From positions 1 to 37,793 of the forward strand of contig CABRFG010000012.1 of NCBI GenBank assembly GCA_902470095.1: a stretch of 37,793 nt of DNA, written 5' to 3'. This document shows, piece after piece, positions 23,802 through 31,709 of the stretch (its first letter is position 1; each line of letters opens with the position of its first letter). The DNA comes from an uncultured Collinsella sp. (lineage in GTDB: Bacteria; Actinomycetota; Coriobacteriia; Coriobacteriales; Coriobacteriaceae). The notes under the pieces are model-generated. The model was not told the origin of the DNA and did not search any database. It saw nothing but the letters and a program-made list of their open reading frames with translations. A program made the position numbers and the translations under genes.

Positions 23802-23960
23802 GGCGCAGACGGGGGTAGGCACGGGCAAACCCGGACTGAGCTGTTATTTTATGCAAGATGACGATTGTTCTATGCATATTAAGAAGTGCAGTTACCGTAC
23901 CAAGCTTTTGAACGCTGGTTGCGGCGTATGGACGACCCCAACTGCGGTGAACAGGCGACC

Positions 23961-24773
23961 TTACATCACGTTTCCGCCAGCCCGCATCGCCGTTCGCGCG
24001 CGGGCGCGCACGATACGAGAGACGGTACTTTTGCCAATCCCGGTATACCGCTCAATCTGGCGCACCGTAAAACCGGCATCGTGCAATCCAAAAATAACGG
24101 TATCGCGCTGCGCCGGCGGTGCGACTTTAACCCCACGAAGCGGAACCCCGAGCTCCTTCGCCATCTTGTCGGCAAAGGCGTGGCGTTCCCATTCCGTCTC
24201 TTTCATATCGCACAGCGCTGGCTCACTGCCGTCGGGCGTCGAAAGCGAATAGGCAATAAAGCCCTCAGCAGAACCAAAAAGCTCAAGCACGCAAGAAGGA
24301 TCAGAAAATCCCCTCGCGACATCGGCCGCGTCACCGTCGTAAGAACGCAGATGTTCCGCAAAGCTGCTCCAGGGATAACACTCGATTAGGCTAACGCCCA
24401 CCTCCTGCGGATCGGCGTGTACGGAGCGAATAGCCTCCATCACCTGCCAATCGGTATCGAGCGAACGCCGGTCAAAACGGTTCTGGAACAGATGGCCTGT
24501 GCGCCCCGTGCGCTTATTGAACCGCCGCGCGTATGTCAAAAGCAGCCGGTGCATTGCCGCGCTCATCCTGTCCTCGTAATCTGCAAGCACCAAATGCACG
24601 TGATTGCCCATAAGGCACCAGGCGATAACCGTCACGCCCTCCTCGCGGCAGCGCTCGCGCATCAGCTCCAAAAACTCCCACCGGTCTTCATCGCCCTCAA
24701 AGATGAGCTGTTTGCCCACACCGCGGGCACAGACATGGTAAAAGCCGGTAACCGTTCTCCAAACGCGCTGCAT
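23961..24773 (-). CDS. REP-associated tyrosine transposase (RAYT, Y1_Tnp)
   Basis: This 270-residue protein starts at ATG 24773 with AAGGGAG upstream. It belongs to the Y1 HUH transposase superfamily, TnpA-REP type. The N-terminal FYHVCARGVGKQLIF is followed by the metal-binding H-x-H in MGNHVHLVLAD (55-65). The helix carrying the likely nucleophilic Tyr81 follows (LLLTYARRFN), then RTGHLFQNRFDRR. The last 60 or so residues form a helix-turn-helix (TVRQIERYTGIGKSTVSRIVRAR), an addition seen in some family members. RAYTs nick single-stranded DNA at palindromic REP sequences and are thought to spread them; they are usually single-copy and not self-mobilising. Inverted repeat elements lie just downstream of this gene (23466-23801). 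Confidence 0.88.
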   Translation of the reverse strand: MQRVWRTVTGFYHVCARGVGKQLIFEGDEDRWEFLELMRERCREEGVTVIAWCLMGNHVHLVLADYEDRMSAAMHRLLLTYARRFNKRTGRTGHLFQNRFDRRSLDTDWQVMEAIRSVHADPQEVGVSLIECYPWSSFAEHLRSYDGDAADVARGFSDPSCVLELFGSAEGFIAYSLSTPDGSEPALCDMKETEWERHAFADKMAKELGVPLRGVKVAPPAQRDTVIFGLHDAGFTVRQIERYTGIGKSTVSRIVRARARTAMRAGGNVM

Positions 24774-24806
24774 GGCGCTCCCTTCGCCGGGATCTGCTTA
24801 CCATCC

Positions 24807-24835
24807 AATACAGCACGATTGAAGCGTGCCATCAA
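24807..24835 (-). promoter_or_regulatory. Candidate promoter of the RAYT gene
   Basis: On the minus strand TTGATG (complement of 24830-24835) and TGTATT (complement of 24807-24812) are spaced by 17 bases, with the start codon 34 bases downstream of the -10 box. In the rest of the 403-base spacer (24774-25176) I see only a TATTAT box at 25078-25083, without a convincing -35, that could serve the plus-strand scaffold gene. Confidence 0.4.
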
Positions 24836-25176
24836 AACATTCACGCAAAACAATACACTCGCGCGGCCAAAGGCAGCAAACAGGCGGCGAACGGCACCGT
24901 TGCAACAGGTCAACCACTGCAACGCTTGCAAGAGCGGACCAAAAGCTTGCCCAAGACGGACCCCCTCTACGGAAACTCACGACCACAGAACATAGAGTTA
25001 AACCGTTTCAATTAAAACTTCCGGACTTCTCGCTACGAAAACTGAGCCGTTCGCCGAATATTCCGTGCATTTCGCGGTATTATAGGGGCTGCATGTCATG
25101 TCCCTTTCGAAGGGTCGCCCGGCAATCGCCAGCCACGACCCCCAGACGGGACGCCAACACGATAGAGAGGAGAGGC

Positions 25177-25911
25177 ATGCAGTACTCACAGGAAGTGGAG
25201 AACATGTGCCCCGTTGCCAAGGGTGCATACCACGGCCCCGCACCCATCCCCGAGGAGGGCAAGTGGGTCCAGGCTAAGGAGATTTCCGACATCTCCGGTC
25301 TTACGCACGGTGTGGGTTGGTGCGCACCTCAGCAGGGCGCCTGCAAGCTCACGCTGAACGTCAAGGACGGCATCATCGAGGAGGCCCTCGTTGAGACCAT
25401 CGGCTGCTCGGGCATGACCCACTCTGCCGCCATGGCTTCCGAGATCCTTCCCGGTAAGACCATCCTCGAGGCCCTCAACACCGACCTCGTCTGCGACGCC
25501 ATCAACGTTGCTATGCGCGAGATCTTCCTGCAGATCGTTTACGGCCGCAGCCAGACCGCGTTCTCCGAGGGCGGCCTGCCCGTGGGCGCCTCCCTCGACG
25601 ACCTCGGCAAGGGCCTTCGCTCTCAGGTCGGCACCATGTTCGGCACCAAGGCCAAGGGCGCTCGTTACCTCGAGCTCGCTCAGGGCTACGTCACCCGCAT
25701 GGCTCTCAACGACAAGAACGAGATCATCGCATTCGAGTTCCTGAACCTCGGCAAGTTCACCGACGCCGTCAAGGCCGGCAAGACCCCCGAGGAGGCCATC
25801 GCTGGCGCTATGGGCCACTATGGTCAGTGGGAGAACGCTGCCAAGTACATCGACCCGCGCACCGACGAGGAGACTCACTCCGTCGCCAGCGTGTTCCCGG
25901 TTCACGAGTAG
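25177..25911 (+). CDS. Iron-sulfur assembly scaffold (NifU/SufU-like) paired with GGGtGRT
   Basis: This 244-residue protein has an IscU/NifU-N-like fold in its first half and an extended second half. It starts at ATG 25177, preceded by AGGAGAGG; the open frame further upstream has no support. Candidate metal or cluster ligands are C49 and C56 (GWCAPQQGACKLTL), C77 (TIGCSGMTHSAAMASEI) and C106 (LVCDAIN), a spacing related to but distinct from SufU (C37, C62, C126). The second half (GHYGQWENAAKYIDPRTDEE) is not part of classical scaffolds. Homologues are annotated as Fe-S assembly scaffold proteins, always, to my knowledge, next to a GGGtGRT-protein gene as here. The reaction is unknown. Heavy use of GCT and GGT codons suggests strong expression. 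Confidence 0.8.
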   Translation: MQYSQEVENMCPVAKGAYHGPAPIPEEGKWVQAKEISDISGLTHGVGWCAPQQGACKLTLNVKDGIIEEALVETIGCSGMTHSAAMASEILPGKTILEALNTDLVCDAINVAMREIFLQIVYGRSQTAFSEGGLPVGASLDDLGKGLRSQVGTMFGTKAKGARYLELAQGYVTRMALNDKNEIIAFEFLNLGKFTDAVKAGKTPEEAIAGAMGHYGQWENAAKYIDPRTDEETHSVASVFPVHE

Positions 25912-25929
25912 AAAGGGAGGGAAATAACT

Positions 25930-26934
25930 ATGACTGTTACGTTCGAAGGTTACGAGCGCCGCGCTGACAAGATCAACAAGTGCCTCGCCGACAACGGCAT
26001 CGCCTCCCTCGAGGAAGCTCTGCAGATCTGCACCGACAAGGGCTTCAACCCGCGTGAGATCGTCAACAACACCCAGTCCATCGCCTTCCAGAACGCCGAG
26101 TGGGCCTACACCCTCGGTTGCGCTCTCGCTGTCAAGCGTGGCGCCAAGTCCGCTTCTGAGGCTGCCGCCATCATCGGCGAGGGCATCCAGGCCTTCACCG
26201 TTCCCGGCTCCGTCGCCGAGGACCGCAAGGTCGGTCTGGGCCACGGCAACCTGGGCGCTATGCTGCTCTCCGACGACACCGAGTGCTTCGCCTTCCTGGC
26301 CGGTCACGAGTCCTTCGCTGCCGCTGAGGGTGCTATCGGCCTGGCTCTAAACGCCAACAAGGCTCGCAAGAAGCCGCTGCGCGTCATCCTCAACGGTCTG
26401 GGCAAGGACGCTGCTCAGATCATCGCCCGCATCAACGGCTTCACCTACGTGAAGACCCAGTTCGACTACTTCACGGGCGAGCTCAAGGTCGTCGAGACCA
26501 TCCCCTACTCCGATGGTCCCCGCGCCGCCGTCAACTGCTACGGCGCCGACGACGTCCGCGAGGGCGTTGCCATCATGTGGCACGAGAACGTCGACATCTC
26601 GATCACCGGTAACTCCACCAACCCCACGCGCTTCCAGCACCCCGTCGCTGGCACCTACAAGAAGGAGCGCCTCGAGGCTGGCAAGAAGTACTTCTCCGTC
26701 GCTTCTGGTGGCGGCACTGGTCGTACCCTGCACCCGGACAACATGGGCGCAGGCCCTGCCTCTTACGGCATGACCGACACCATGGGCCGTATGCACTCCG
26801 ACGCCCAGTTCGCCGGTTCTTCCTCCGTGCCTGCGCACGTCGACATGATGGGTCTCATCGGCATGGGCAACAACCCCATGGTCGGTGCCACCGTCGCCTG
26901 CGCTGTCGCCGTCGAGGAGGCCCTCAAGGCCTAA
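25930..26934 (+). CDS. GGGtGRT protein, function unknown
   Basis: This 334-residue protein carries the family's naming motif, GGGTGRT, at 260-266 (SVASGGGTGRTLHPDNMG). Another Gly-rich stretch, GLGHGNLGAMLLSDDTE (102-118), and the tail MGNNPMVGATVACAV are also present. Conserved-looking histidines and cysteines (GHGNLG, AGHESFAAAEG, CYGAD) could bind a metal or cofactor, but no function is established for this family. It starts at ATG 25930 with AGGGAGGG upstream, 18 bases after the scaffold stop, and forms a two-gene operon closed by a strong terminator. Its codon use is biased to GCT, GGT and CGT, unlike most neighbours, which suggests abundant protein. The partnership with a Fe-S scaffold suggests a role in metallocluster biology, which is inference. 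Confidence 0.85.
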   Translation: MTVTFEGYERRADKINKCLADNGIASLEEALQICTDKGFNPREIVNNTQSIAFQNAEWAYTLGCALAVKRGAKSASEAAAIIGEGIQAFTVPGSVAEDRKVGLGHGNLGAMLLSDDTECFAFLAGHESFAAAEGAIGLALNANKARKKPLRVILNGLGKDAAQIIARINGFTYVKTQFDYFTGELKVVETIPYSDGPRAAVNCYGADDVREGVAIMWHENVDISITGNSTNPTRFQHPVAGTYKKERLEAGKKYFSVASGGGTGRTLHPDNMGAGPASYGMTDTMGRMHSDAQFAGSSSVPAHVDMMGLIGMGNNPMVGATVACAVAVEEALKA

Positions 26935-26969
26935 TCGCGCCCGCGCGATGCTCATATAGTTGAGCTTTG

Positions 26970-27007
26970 GAGCCGCTACCCACCCGGGTAGCGGCTCTTT
27001 TTGTTTG
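26970..27007 (+). terminator. Rho-independent terminator of the scaffold-GGGtGRT operon
   Basis: GAGCCGCTACCC (26970-26981), loop ACCC and GGGTAGCGGCTC (26986-26997) form a perfect 12-bp stem followed by TTTTTTGTTT. The remaining spacer to 27190 shows nothing I can support. Confidence 0.92.
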
Positions 27008-27190
27008 CGCTGGCGCAGGGTAGCTAATGCCGATATATCAGCTGGGGCGAAATGCAAGATGTGATGAGATGGAGCGTCAGAGCGTCCATGACGCCCACCT
27101 GCCATATTTGCCCTTTACCGATTTGCCGGGTCTTTGCGGCCCCATTGCCGATCACCCGTGCGACAATGCGCCGGACGAGAAAGGAATCCG

Positions 27191-28717
27191 ATGGAATCGA
27201 CTGATGTACTGGTAATTGGATCTGGCATTGCGGGCCTTTGTGCCGCCATCGAAGCGGCACGCACGGGTGCAACCGTCACTGTGGCAAGCGCCGGCAAGAC
27301 CATGAGTGGATCGAGCTTCTTCCCGGGTACCTGGGGCCTCGGCCTCATCGGTCCCGTCGACGAAGACGACGAGCAGGACCTCATCGACACCATCCTGGCC
27401 GTCGGCGGCGGCGTTGCCGACCCCGAACTCGTCCAAACGTTCGTCCACGGCATTCCCCAAGCGATTGACTGGCTCGAGCAAGACCTGGGCGTTGAGCTCC
27501 AGCGTCCGCAAAGCGCCGAGAGTGCTCAACAAAAGCAATTTATCCCCTGCTTTGACCACAAGACGCGCATGTGGCGCGGCCTCACCCGCAAGCCCCTTGA
27601 GGACGCTCTGACGACCTGGATCGAGTCGCTCGGCATTCGCCTGCTCCCCCGCCATGAGCTTATCGACCTTGTTGAGGACACGAACGGCAGAATAACCGGA
27701 ACCGTACTCTACGACCTTACCGAAAATCGAATCGTGCCCTTTGCTGCCAAGGCCACGATCATCGCAGCCGGTGGCACAGGCGGCCTGTTCGAGCGCAGCC
27801 TTACGTCGGCTGATGTGCTCAGCTCCTCGCAGGCCATCGCACTGGCGCACGGCGCAACACTTACTAATATAGAGTTCATGCAGATGATGCCCGGCTTCAT
27901 CGAGCCCAGGCGTAACTTGGTCTTCAACGAGAAAACCTGGCGCTACGTGCATGTAGACCAGCCGGTAGATATTGCCGACGACAAGCTGAACGACCTGCTC
28001 GAGCAGCGCTCTGGATATGGTCCCTTCACGTCACGCTTGGCCTCCCGCGCTATCGATCTCGTCATCGATCAGGCAGGTGTCGAAGGCCTGGCACTCCACT
28101 ACGACTTCCCCCGCGAGGATGTCCCAGAGTTTGTGCAGACCTTTGCCACCTGGCTGCAAGACGAGCACGGCATCGCCCCGACTGACGAGATGCGCGTTGC
28201 GATGTATGCCCACGCCGCTAACGGCGGCATCAAGATCGATAAGACCGCGCACACGGGCGTTGAGGGCCTCTACGCTTGCGGCGAGGCGACAGGCGGCATG
28301 CACGGCGCCGACCGCATTGGTGGCTTATCAAGCGCCAACGGCATCGTATTCGGACGTATCGCGGGCGCATCGGCAGCCCTCACAGCGCAGAAAGAGCCTG
28401 AGGCGGCCCTGAAGGCGGATATCACCCTCCCCCAGTACGGCATTGCCACAACAGATGCCGAACGCCTGACACACAGCCTTAGGCACACGATGAGCACCTT
28501 TTGCATGATCAACAGGACCGAAACAGGCCTATCCGAGGCACTACACGAGCTTGAGGGCTTGAAGACGGAGGCAACGACCTTGAGCACACAGAAAGCCCAG
28601 GACAGCGAAGTCGCAGCCCTCGCCCGCCTGCAATCGCAGATTCAGCTGGCACAGGAAATGGTCAAAGCCATGCGCAAGCGGACCGAAAGCCTGGGTTCGC
28701 ACTATCGAGCGGACTAA
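27191..28717 (+). CDS. FAD-binding flavoprotein, fumarate reductase/aspartate oxidase type
   Basis: This 508-residue protein starts at ATG 27191, with AAAGGA six bases upstream. The N-terminal dinucleotide fold VLVIGSGIAGLCAAIEAARTG (7-27) binds FAD. A second Gly-rich element, TIIAAGGTGGLFERS, and the C-terminal FAD loop YACGEATGGMHGADRIGG follow. The capping-domain element AANGGIKID resembles the substrate-binding region of the succinate dehydrogenase, fumarate reductase and L-aspartate oxidase superfamily. The C-terminal helical domain is shorter than in true NadB. No nadA or nadC, iron-sulfur subunit or membrane anchor lies nearby, so the substrate cannot be assigned. It seems to be a single-gene unit, soluble, with no signal peptide. 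Anaerobic gut bacteria carry many paralogues of this family for alternative electron acceptors. Confidence 0.75.
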   Translation: MESTDVLVIGSGIAGLCAAIEAARTGATVTVASAGKTMSGSSFFPGTWGLGLIGPVDEDDEQDLIDTILAVGGGVADPELVQTFVHGIPQAIDWLEQDLGVELQRPQSAESAQQKQFIPCFDHKTRMWRGLTRKPLEDALTTWIESLGIRLLPRHELIDLVEDTNGRITGTVLYDLTENRIVPFAAKATIIAAGGTGGLFERSLTSADVLSSSQAIALAHGATLTNIEFMQMMPGFIEPRRNLVFNEKTWRYVHVDQPVDIADDKLNDLLEQRSGYGPFTSRLASRAIDLVIDQAGVEGLALHYDFPREDVPEFVQTFATWLQDEHGIAPTDEMRVAMYAHAANGGIKIDKTAHTGVEGLYACGEATGGMHGADRIGGLSSANGIVFGRIAGASAALTAQKEPEAALKADITLPQYGIATTDAERLTHSLRHTMSTFCMINRTETGLSEALHELEGLKTEATTLSTQKAQDSEVAALARLQSQIQLAQEMVKAMRKRTESLGSHYRAD

Positions 28718-28878
28718 GCCGAGCACCCCTCCAGAGCAGAACACAACTTCTCGATATTAATGGGTCCCGTGAGCTCAAAGCGACACAGGGCCCATTCGTG
28801 TCCGCGCGGCCAAATATACTCATTCTGAATACGGAGTCGACATAGTCCACGTAGACAAACGAACAGAAAGGAAGAGAT

Positions 28879-29739
28879 ATGGACAGCAGGGATATCGAGA
28901 AATGGCGTGTCGAACTTGACAGCTACGCCCATGTAGAAGACGGCGTTGAGTATTGGCTCGCACGCGATTTAATGGAACCCCTCGGATACACCCAATGGCG
29001 TAATTTTGAGACTGCAGTTAAGAGATCCATGGCATCGTGTGACACCAATAAAATGCCTGTTGCCGCCCATTTTGCTGAGGCCAGCAAAATGGTAGATGCC
29101 GGCATCGCCAAACGAGCCGTAAAAGACTACAAGCTGACGCGCTACGCATGCTATTTAATCGCCCAAAACGGAGACCCAAACAAGCCCGAAATCGCACTCG
29201 CACAGGCGTACTTCGCCGTGCAGACACGCCGTCAGGAGCTCATAGAGCAGCGCTTCGCAGAGATTCAGCGCTTGCAGGCGCGCCACTCGCTATCCGATTC
29301 AGAGAAACAGCTCTCGGGTATTGCGTTCAAACGCGGCGTGGACTCCAAAGGATTCGCGATCATCAAGTCGAAGGGCGATGAGGCGTTATTCGGCGGCAGA
29401 AGCACGGCGGAAATGAAGCAGCAGCTCGGCGTACCCAAGAGAGCGGCATTGGCGGACAGGTTAGCCGATGTCCTCATCAAAGCAAAGGACCTTACGAACT
29501 CGATGACGGCCTTCAACGCCGAGGAACACGACCTGTACGGCCTGGACCAGATCAAGCAAGAGCACGTCGAGAACAACACAAGCGTGCGTGGCAGCCTCAT
29601 CGACCGCGGAATTGTCCCCGAGAACCTACCGCCTGCCGAGGATACAAAAAAGCTCGAGCGTCGCGTGAAGACAGACGAGAAGAAACTCAAGGAGGGTACT
29701 GACGGTTTTACCGATCCCCAGGGTAGGCTCGATCTGTGA
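28879..29739 (+). CDS. dinD: DinD-type DNA-damage-inducible protein
   Basis: This 286-residue protein matches DinD of Escherichia coli in plan. An N-terminal BRO-N-like domain (EYWLARDLMEPLGYTQW, then FETAVKRSMASC and HFAEASKMVDAG) is followed by ARHSLSDSEKQLSGIAFKRG, GDEALFGGRSTAEMKQQLG and the C-terminal VRGSLIDRGIVPENLPPAEDTKKLERR. DinD is an SOS-regulated protein that inhibits RecA strand exchange in E. coli. Start ATG 28879 has GAAAGGA upstream. I looked for a LexA box of the Gram-positive form (GAAC-N4-GTTC) in 28718-28878 and found only a half site near 28860, so SOS control is not evident here. The gene stands alone between the flavoprotein gene and the tRNA array. Confidence 0.85.
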   Translation: MDSRDIEKWRVELDSYAHVEDGVEYWLARDLMEPLGYTQWRNFETAVKRSMASCDTNKMPVAAHFAEASKMVDAGIAKRAVKDYKLTRYACYLIAQNGDPNKPEIALAQAYFAVQTRRQELIEQRFAEIQRLQARHSLSDSEKQLSGIAFKRGVDSKGFAIIKSKGDEALFGGRSTAEMKQQLGVPKRAALADRLADVLIKAKDLTNSMTAFNAEEHDLYGLDQIKQEHVENNTSVRGSLIDRGIVPENLPPAEDTKKLERRVKTDEKKLKEGTDGFTDPQGRLDL

Positions 29740-29756
29740 AAGCGGCTGTGCCCTTT

Positions 29757-29842
29757 CGGGTTCGACCCCATGCGAGGTCAACAAAAAACGACCAGCCTGA
29801 GCCAGTCGCTTTAACAATCTTTGGGTGGGCCGTCAGGGGGTC
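29757..29842. repeat. Direct repeat copy 1 (tRNA-Lys 3' end plus flank)
   Basis: These 86 bases match 29933-30019 except for one substitution (A for T in the GCGAGG part) and one missing G after the A-run. The repeat contains the last 16 bases of the tRNA-Lys gene and the terminator downstream of it; the missing G weakens the hairpin here. The 90 bases between the copies are GC-rich with hairpins GGCGC-TTT-GCGCC and AAATGC-TTAC-GCATTT. Confidence 0.85.
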
Positions 29843-29932
29843 AGCCTGCTGCGCAGGCGGTCGCTGCGGCGCTTTGCGCCTTGCGCGCTGCGCTGGCAAA
29901 TGCTTACGCATTTCCTCAGCTCCGCGCCCCGA

Positions 29933-30019
29933 CGGGTTCGACCCCATGCGTGGTCAACAAAAAAGCGACCAGCCTGAGCCAGTCGCTTTAACAATCTTTG
30001 GGTGGGCCGTCAGGGGGTC
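29933..30019. repeat. Direct repeat copy 2 (contains true tRNA-Lys 3' end)
   Basis: This 87-base copy runs into the intact tRNA-Lys(CUU) gene. Copy 1 lies at 29757-29842. The junction within the tRNA T-arm is where many integrases recombine, so the pair may be an old attachment-site scar. A plain segmental duplication is also possible. Confidence 0.85.
29958..29987 (-). terminator. Terminator of the tRNA array
   Basis: On the minus strand AGCGAC (complement of 29982-29987) pairs with GTCGCT (complement of 29964-29969), followed by a run of T (complement of 29959-29964). It lies 16 bases past the first tRNA-Lys gene. Confidence 0.75.
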
Positions 30020-30075
30020 GAACCCTGGACCTTGGGATTAAGAGTCCCCTGCTCTACCAACTGAGCTAACGACCC
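30003..30075 (-). tRNA. tRNA-Lys (CUU)
   Basis: A full cloverleaf is visible on the minus strand. The acceptor GGGTCGT pairs with ACGGCCC (one G-U), the D-arm GCTCAGTTGGTAGAGC is canonical, the anticodon loop CTCTTAA gives anticodon CUU, and the T-arm AGGGTTCGACCCCCT is present. The discriminator is A and CCA is not encoded. It is identical to the tRNA at 30122-30194. Confidence 0.95.
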
Positions 30076-30121
30076 AAAGCTAAAGTCCATTATGGCGGAC
30101 TTTAGAGGAGATATCGTGTGG

Positions 30122-30194
30122 TGGGCCGTCAGGGGGTCGAACCCTGGACCTTGGGATTAAGAGTCCCCTGCTCTACCAACTGAGCTAACGACCC
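30122..30194 (-). tRNA. tRNA-Lys (CUU), second identical copy
   Basis: All 73 positions match the first copy by eye (same D-arm, CTCTTAA anticodon loop and T-arm). The 46-base spacer between copies shares only the motif before the T-arm side of the gene. A doubled Lys(CUU) gene suits a GC-rich genome that prefers AAG codons. Confidence 0.95.
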
Positions 30195-30219
30195 GATATC
30201 AACACGAAGCAAGAACTGG

Positions 30220-30294
30220 GGTGGGTAAAGGGACTCGAACCCTCGACCTACGGGACCACAACCCGTCGCTCTAGCCAACTGAGCTACACCCACC
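30220..30294 (-). tRNA. tRNA-His (GUG)
   Basis: The minus strand gives acceptor GTGGGTG paired with TACCCAC, the D-arm GCTCAGTTGGCTAGAGC, anticodon loop TTGTGGT with anticodon GUG, and a T-arm with GGTTCGAGTCC. The gene includes the extra 5' G (G-1, complement of 30294) opposite discriminator C, the hallmark of bacterial tRNA-His. It is the promoter-proximal gene of the array. Confidence 0.95.
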
Positions 30295-30320
30295 GTGTCC
30301 TGTGCGCTTCGCGCTCGACT

Positions 30321-30349
30321 ATTATTGCAAGGAACGCCACGCGATGCAA
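30321..30349 (-). promoter_or_regulatory. Promoter of the His-Lys-Lys tRNA array
   Basis: On the minus strand TTGCAT (complement of 30344-30349) and AATAAT (complement of 30321-30326) are spaced by exactly 17 bases. They sit 27 bases ahead of the tRNA-His 5' end. Confidence 0.6.
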
Positions 30350-30459
30350 GCCCCAATTTTCAAGAATTTTGAAAAGAGTTTTTCGAGACCATTTCGAGCA
30401 AATCCCACCGGTTTCATAGGAGTAAACTTGCCCCACTGCAAATGCTCGAAAGGACCGGC

Positions 30460-31641
30460 ATGAAAGAACTATCCAACCGCACGGCAACGTTTACCGATTC
30501 GGTCATCCGCCGCATGACACGCATCTCCAATAAGTATGGCGCCGTCAATCTCTCGCAGGGCTTCCCCGACTTCGATCCCCCGGCGCAGCTGCTCAACAGC
30601 CTCAGCGCCATCGCCAGCGACCCCAAGCCGCTCTATCACCAGTACTCCATCACCTGGGGCTCCCAGGCCATGCGTGAGGCGCTTGCCGCCAAGCAGGAGC
30701 ACTTTATGGGCATGCCGGTGAACCCCAACGAGAATATCGTAGTCACCTGCGGCTCCACCGAGGCCATGATGGCCGCCATGATGACGGTCACGAACCCCGG
30801 CGACAAGGTCGTCATCTTCTCGCCATTCTACGAGAACTACGGCGCCGACACGATCCTTTCGGGCGCCGAGCCCATCTACGTGCCGCTCAACCCGCCCACA
30901 TTCGACTTTGACCGTGAGGTGCTCGAGGCGGCCTTCCGCGACAACGACCCCAAGGCCATCGTCCTGTGCAACCCTTCCAACCCCTGCGGCAAGGTCTTTA
31001 CGCGCGAGGAGCTCACCTTTATCGCCGACCTCTGCAAAAAGTACGACGCCTACTGCATCACCGACGAGGTATACGAGCACATCGTCTACGCGCCCCACGA
31101 GCACGTCTATATGGCCACGCTGCCCGGCATGTTCGAACGAACCATCAGTTGCAGCTCGCTGTCCAAGACGTACTCCATCACCGGCTGGCGCCTGGGCTAC
31201 ACCATCGCCCCTGCCGAGATCACCGAGCGCATCAAGAAGGTCCACGACTTCCTCACCGTGGGTGCCGCCGCTCCCCTGCAGGAAGCCGTCGTCACCGCCC
31301 TCAACTTCAACGACAGCTATTACGATGAGGTCCTTGACCTCTATACCGCCAAACGCGACCTGTTCTGCCAGGGACTCGACAGCATCGGTCTTGAGCATAA
31401 CGTGCCGCAGGGCGCCTATTACGTGATGATGGATATCTCGGAGTTTGGCTATGACAGCGACCTCGAATTCTGCGAGGACCTCGCGTCTAAAGTGGGTGTG
31501 GGCGCCGTGCCCGGCTCGAGCTTCTTCCGCGAGCCCGTCAACCATCTGATCCGCTTCCACTTTGCCAAGCGAGACGAAACGCTCAACGCCGCGCTGGAGA
31601 ACCTCAAGTCGCTACGTGATAAAATCAAGCCGCGCGGGTAA
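30460..31641 (+). CDS. PLP-dependent aminotransferase, class I/II
   Basis: This 393-residue fold-type I aminotransferase starts at ATG 30460, with AAAGGA five bases upstream; an in-frame ATG at 30442 has no site. Key residues are the PLP lysine K236 in SSLSKTYSITGWRLGY with R244 nearby for the phosphate, N174 in NPSNPCGKVF, and D202 and Y205 in TDEVYEH. The carboxylate-binding arginine lies in HLIRFHFAKR near the C-terminus. The group Ib form (LSQGFPDFDPP start) includes aspartate, kynurenine and methionine aminotransferases. The substrate cannot be assigned, since no biosynthetic neighbours are present. It is transcribed alone and followed by a clear terminator. Confidence 0.88.
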   Translation: MKELSNRTATFTDSVIRRMTRISNKYGAVNLSQGFPDFDPPAQLLNSLSAIASDPKPLYHQYSITWGSQAMREALAAKQEHFMGMPVNPNENIVVTCGSTEAMMAAMMTVTNPGDKVVIFSPFYENYGADTILSGAEPIYVPLNPPTFDFDREVLEAAFRDNDPKAIVLCNPSNPCGKVFTREELTFIADLCKKYDAYCITDEVYEHIVYAPHEHVYMATLPGMFERTISCSSLSKTYSITGWRLGYTIAPAEITERIKKVHDFLTVGAAAPLQEAVVTALNFNDSYYDEVLDLYTAKRDLFCQGLDSIGLEHNVPQGAYYVMMDISEFGYDSDLEFCEDLASKVGVGAVPGSSFFREPVNHLIRFHFAKRDETLNAALENLKSLRDKIKPRG

Positions 31642-31667
31642 GGACGGCCCGGCAACTAAAGCAACCA

Positions 31668-31709
31668 AAGAAGCCCCTCATCGCCCGCCGCGTTGAAGGG
31701 CTTCTTTTT
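31668..31709 (+). terminator. Rho-independent terminator after the aminotransferase
   Basis: AAGAAGCCC (31668-31676) pairs with GGGCTTCTT (31698-31706) around a 21-base loop, followed by TTT. The T-tract overlaps the first half of the operator candidate for the next gene. Confidence 0.8.

Noticed and set aside
23623..23877. An 84-codon minus-strand frame between sufU and the RAYT gene
   Set aside because: It covers the inverted repeat block, lacks a ribosome-binding site, and is better explained as repeat sequence.
28718..28878. Possible LexA box before dinD
   Set aside because: Only a GAAC half site near 28860 is visible, with no matching second half at the right distance.
29933..29948. 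T-arm-like GGTTCGACCCC on the plus strand as part of another tRNA
   Set aside because: No matching acceptor, D-arm or anticodon arm exists upstream, so it is a chance match or part of the repeat.
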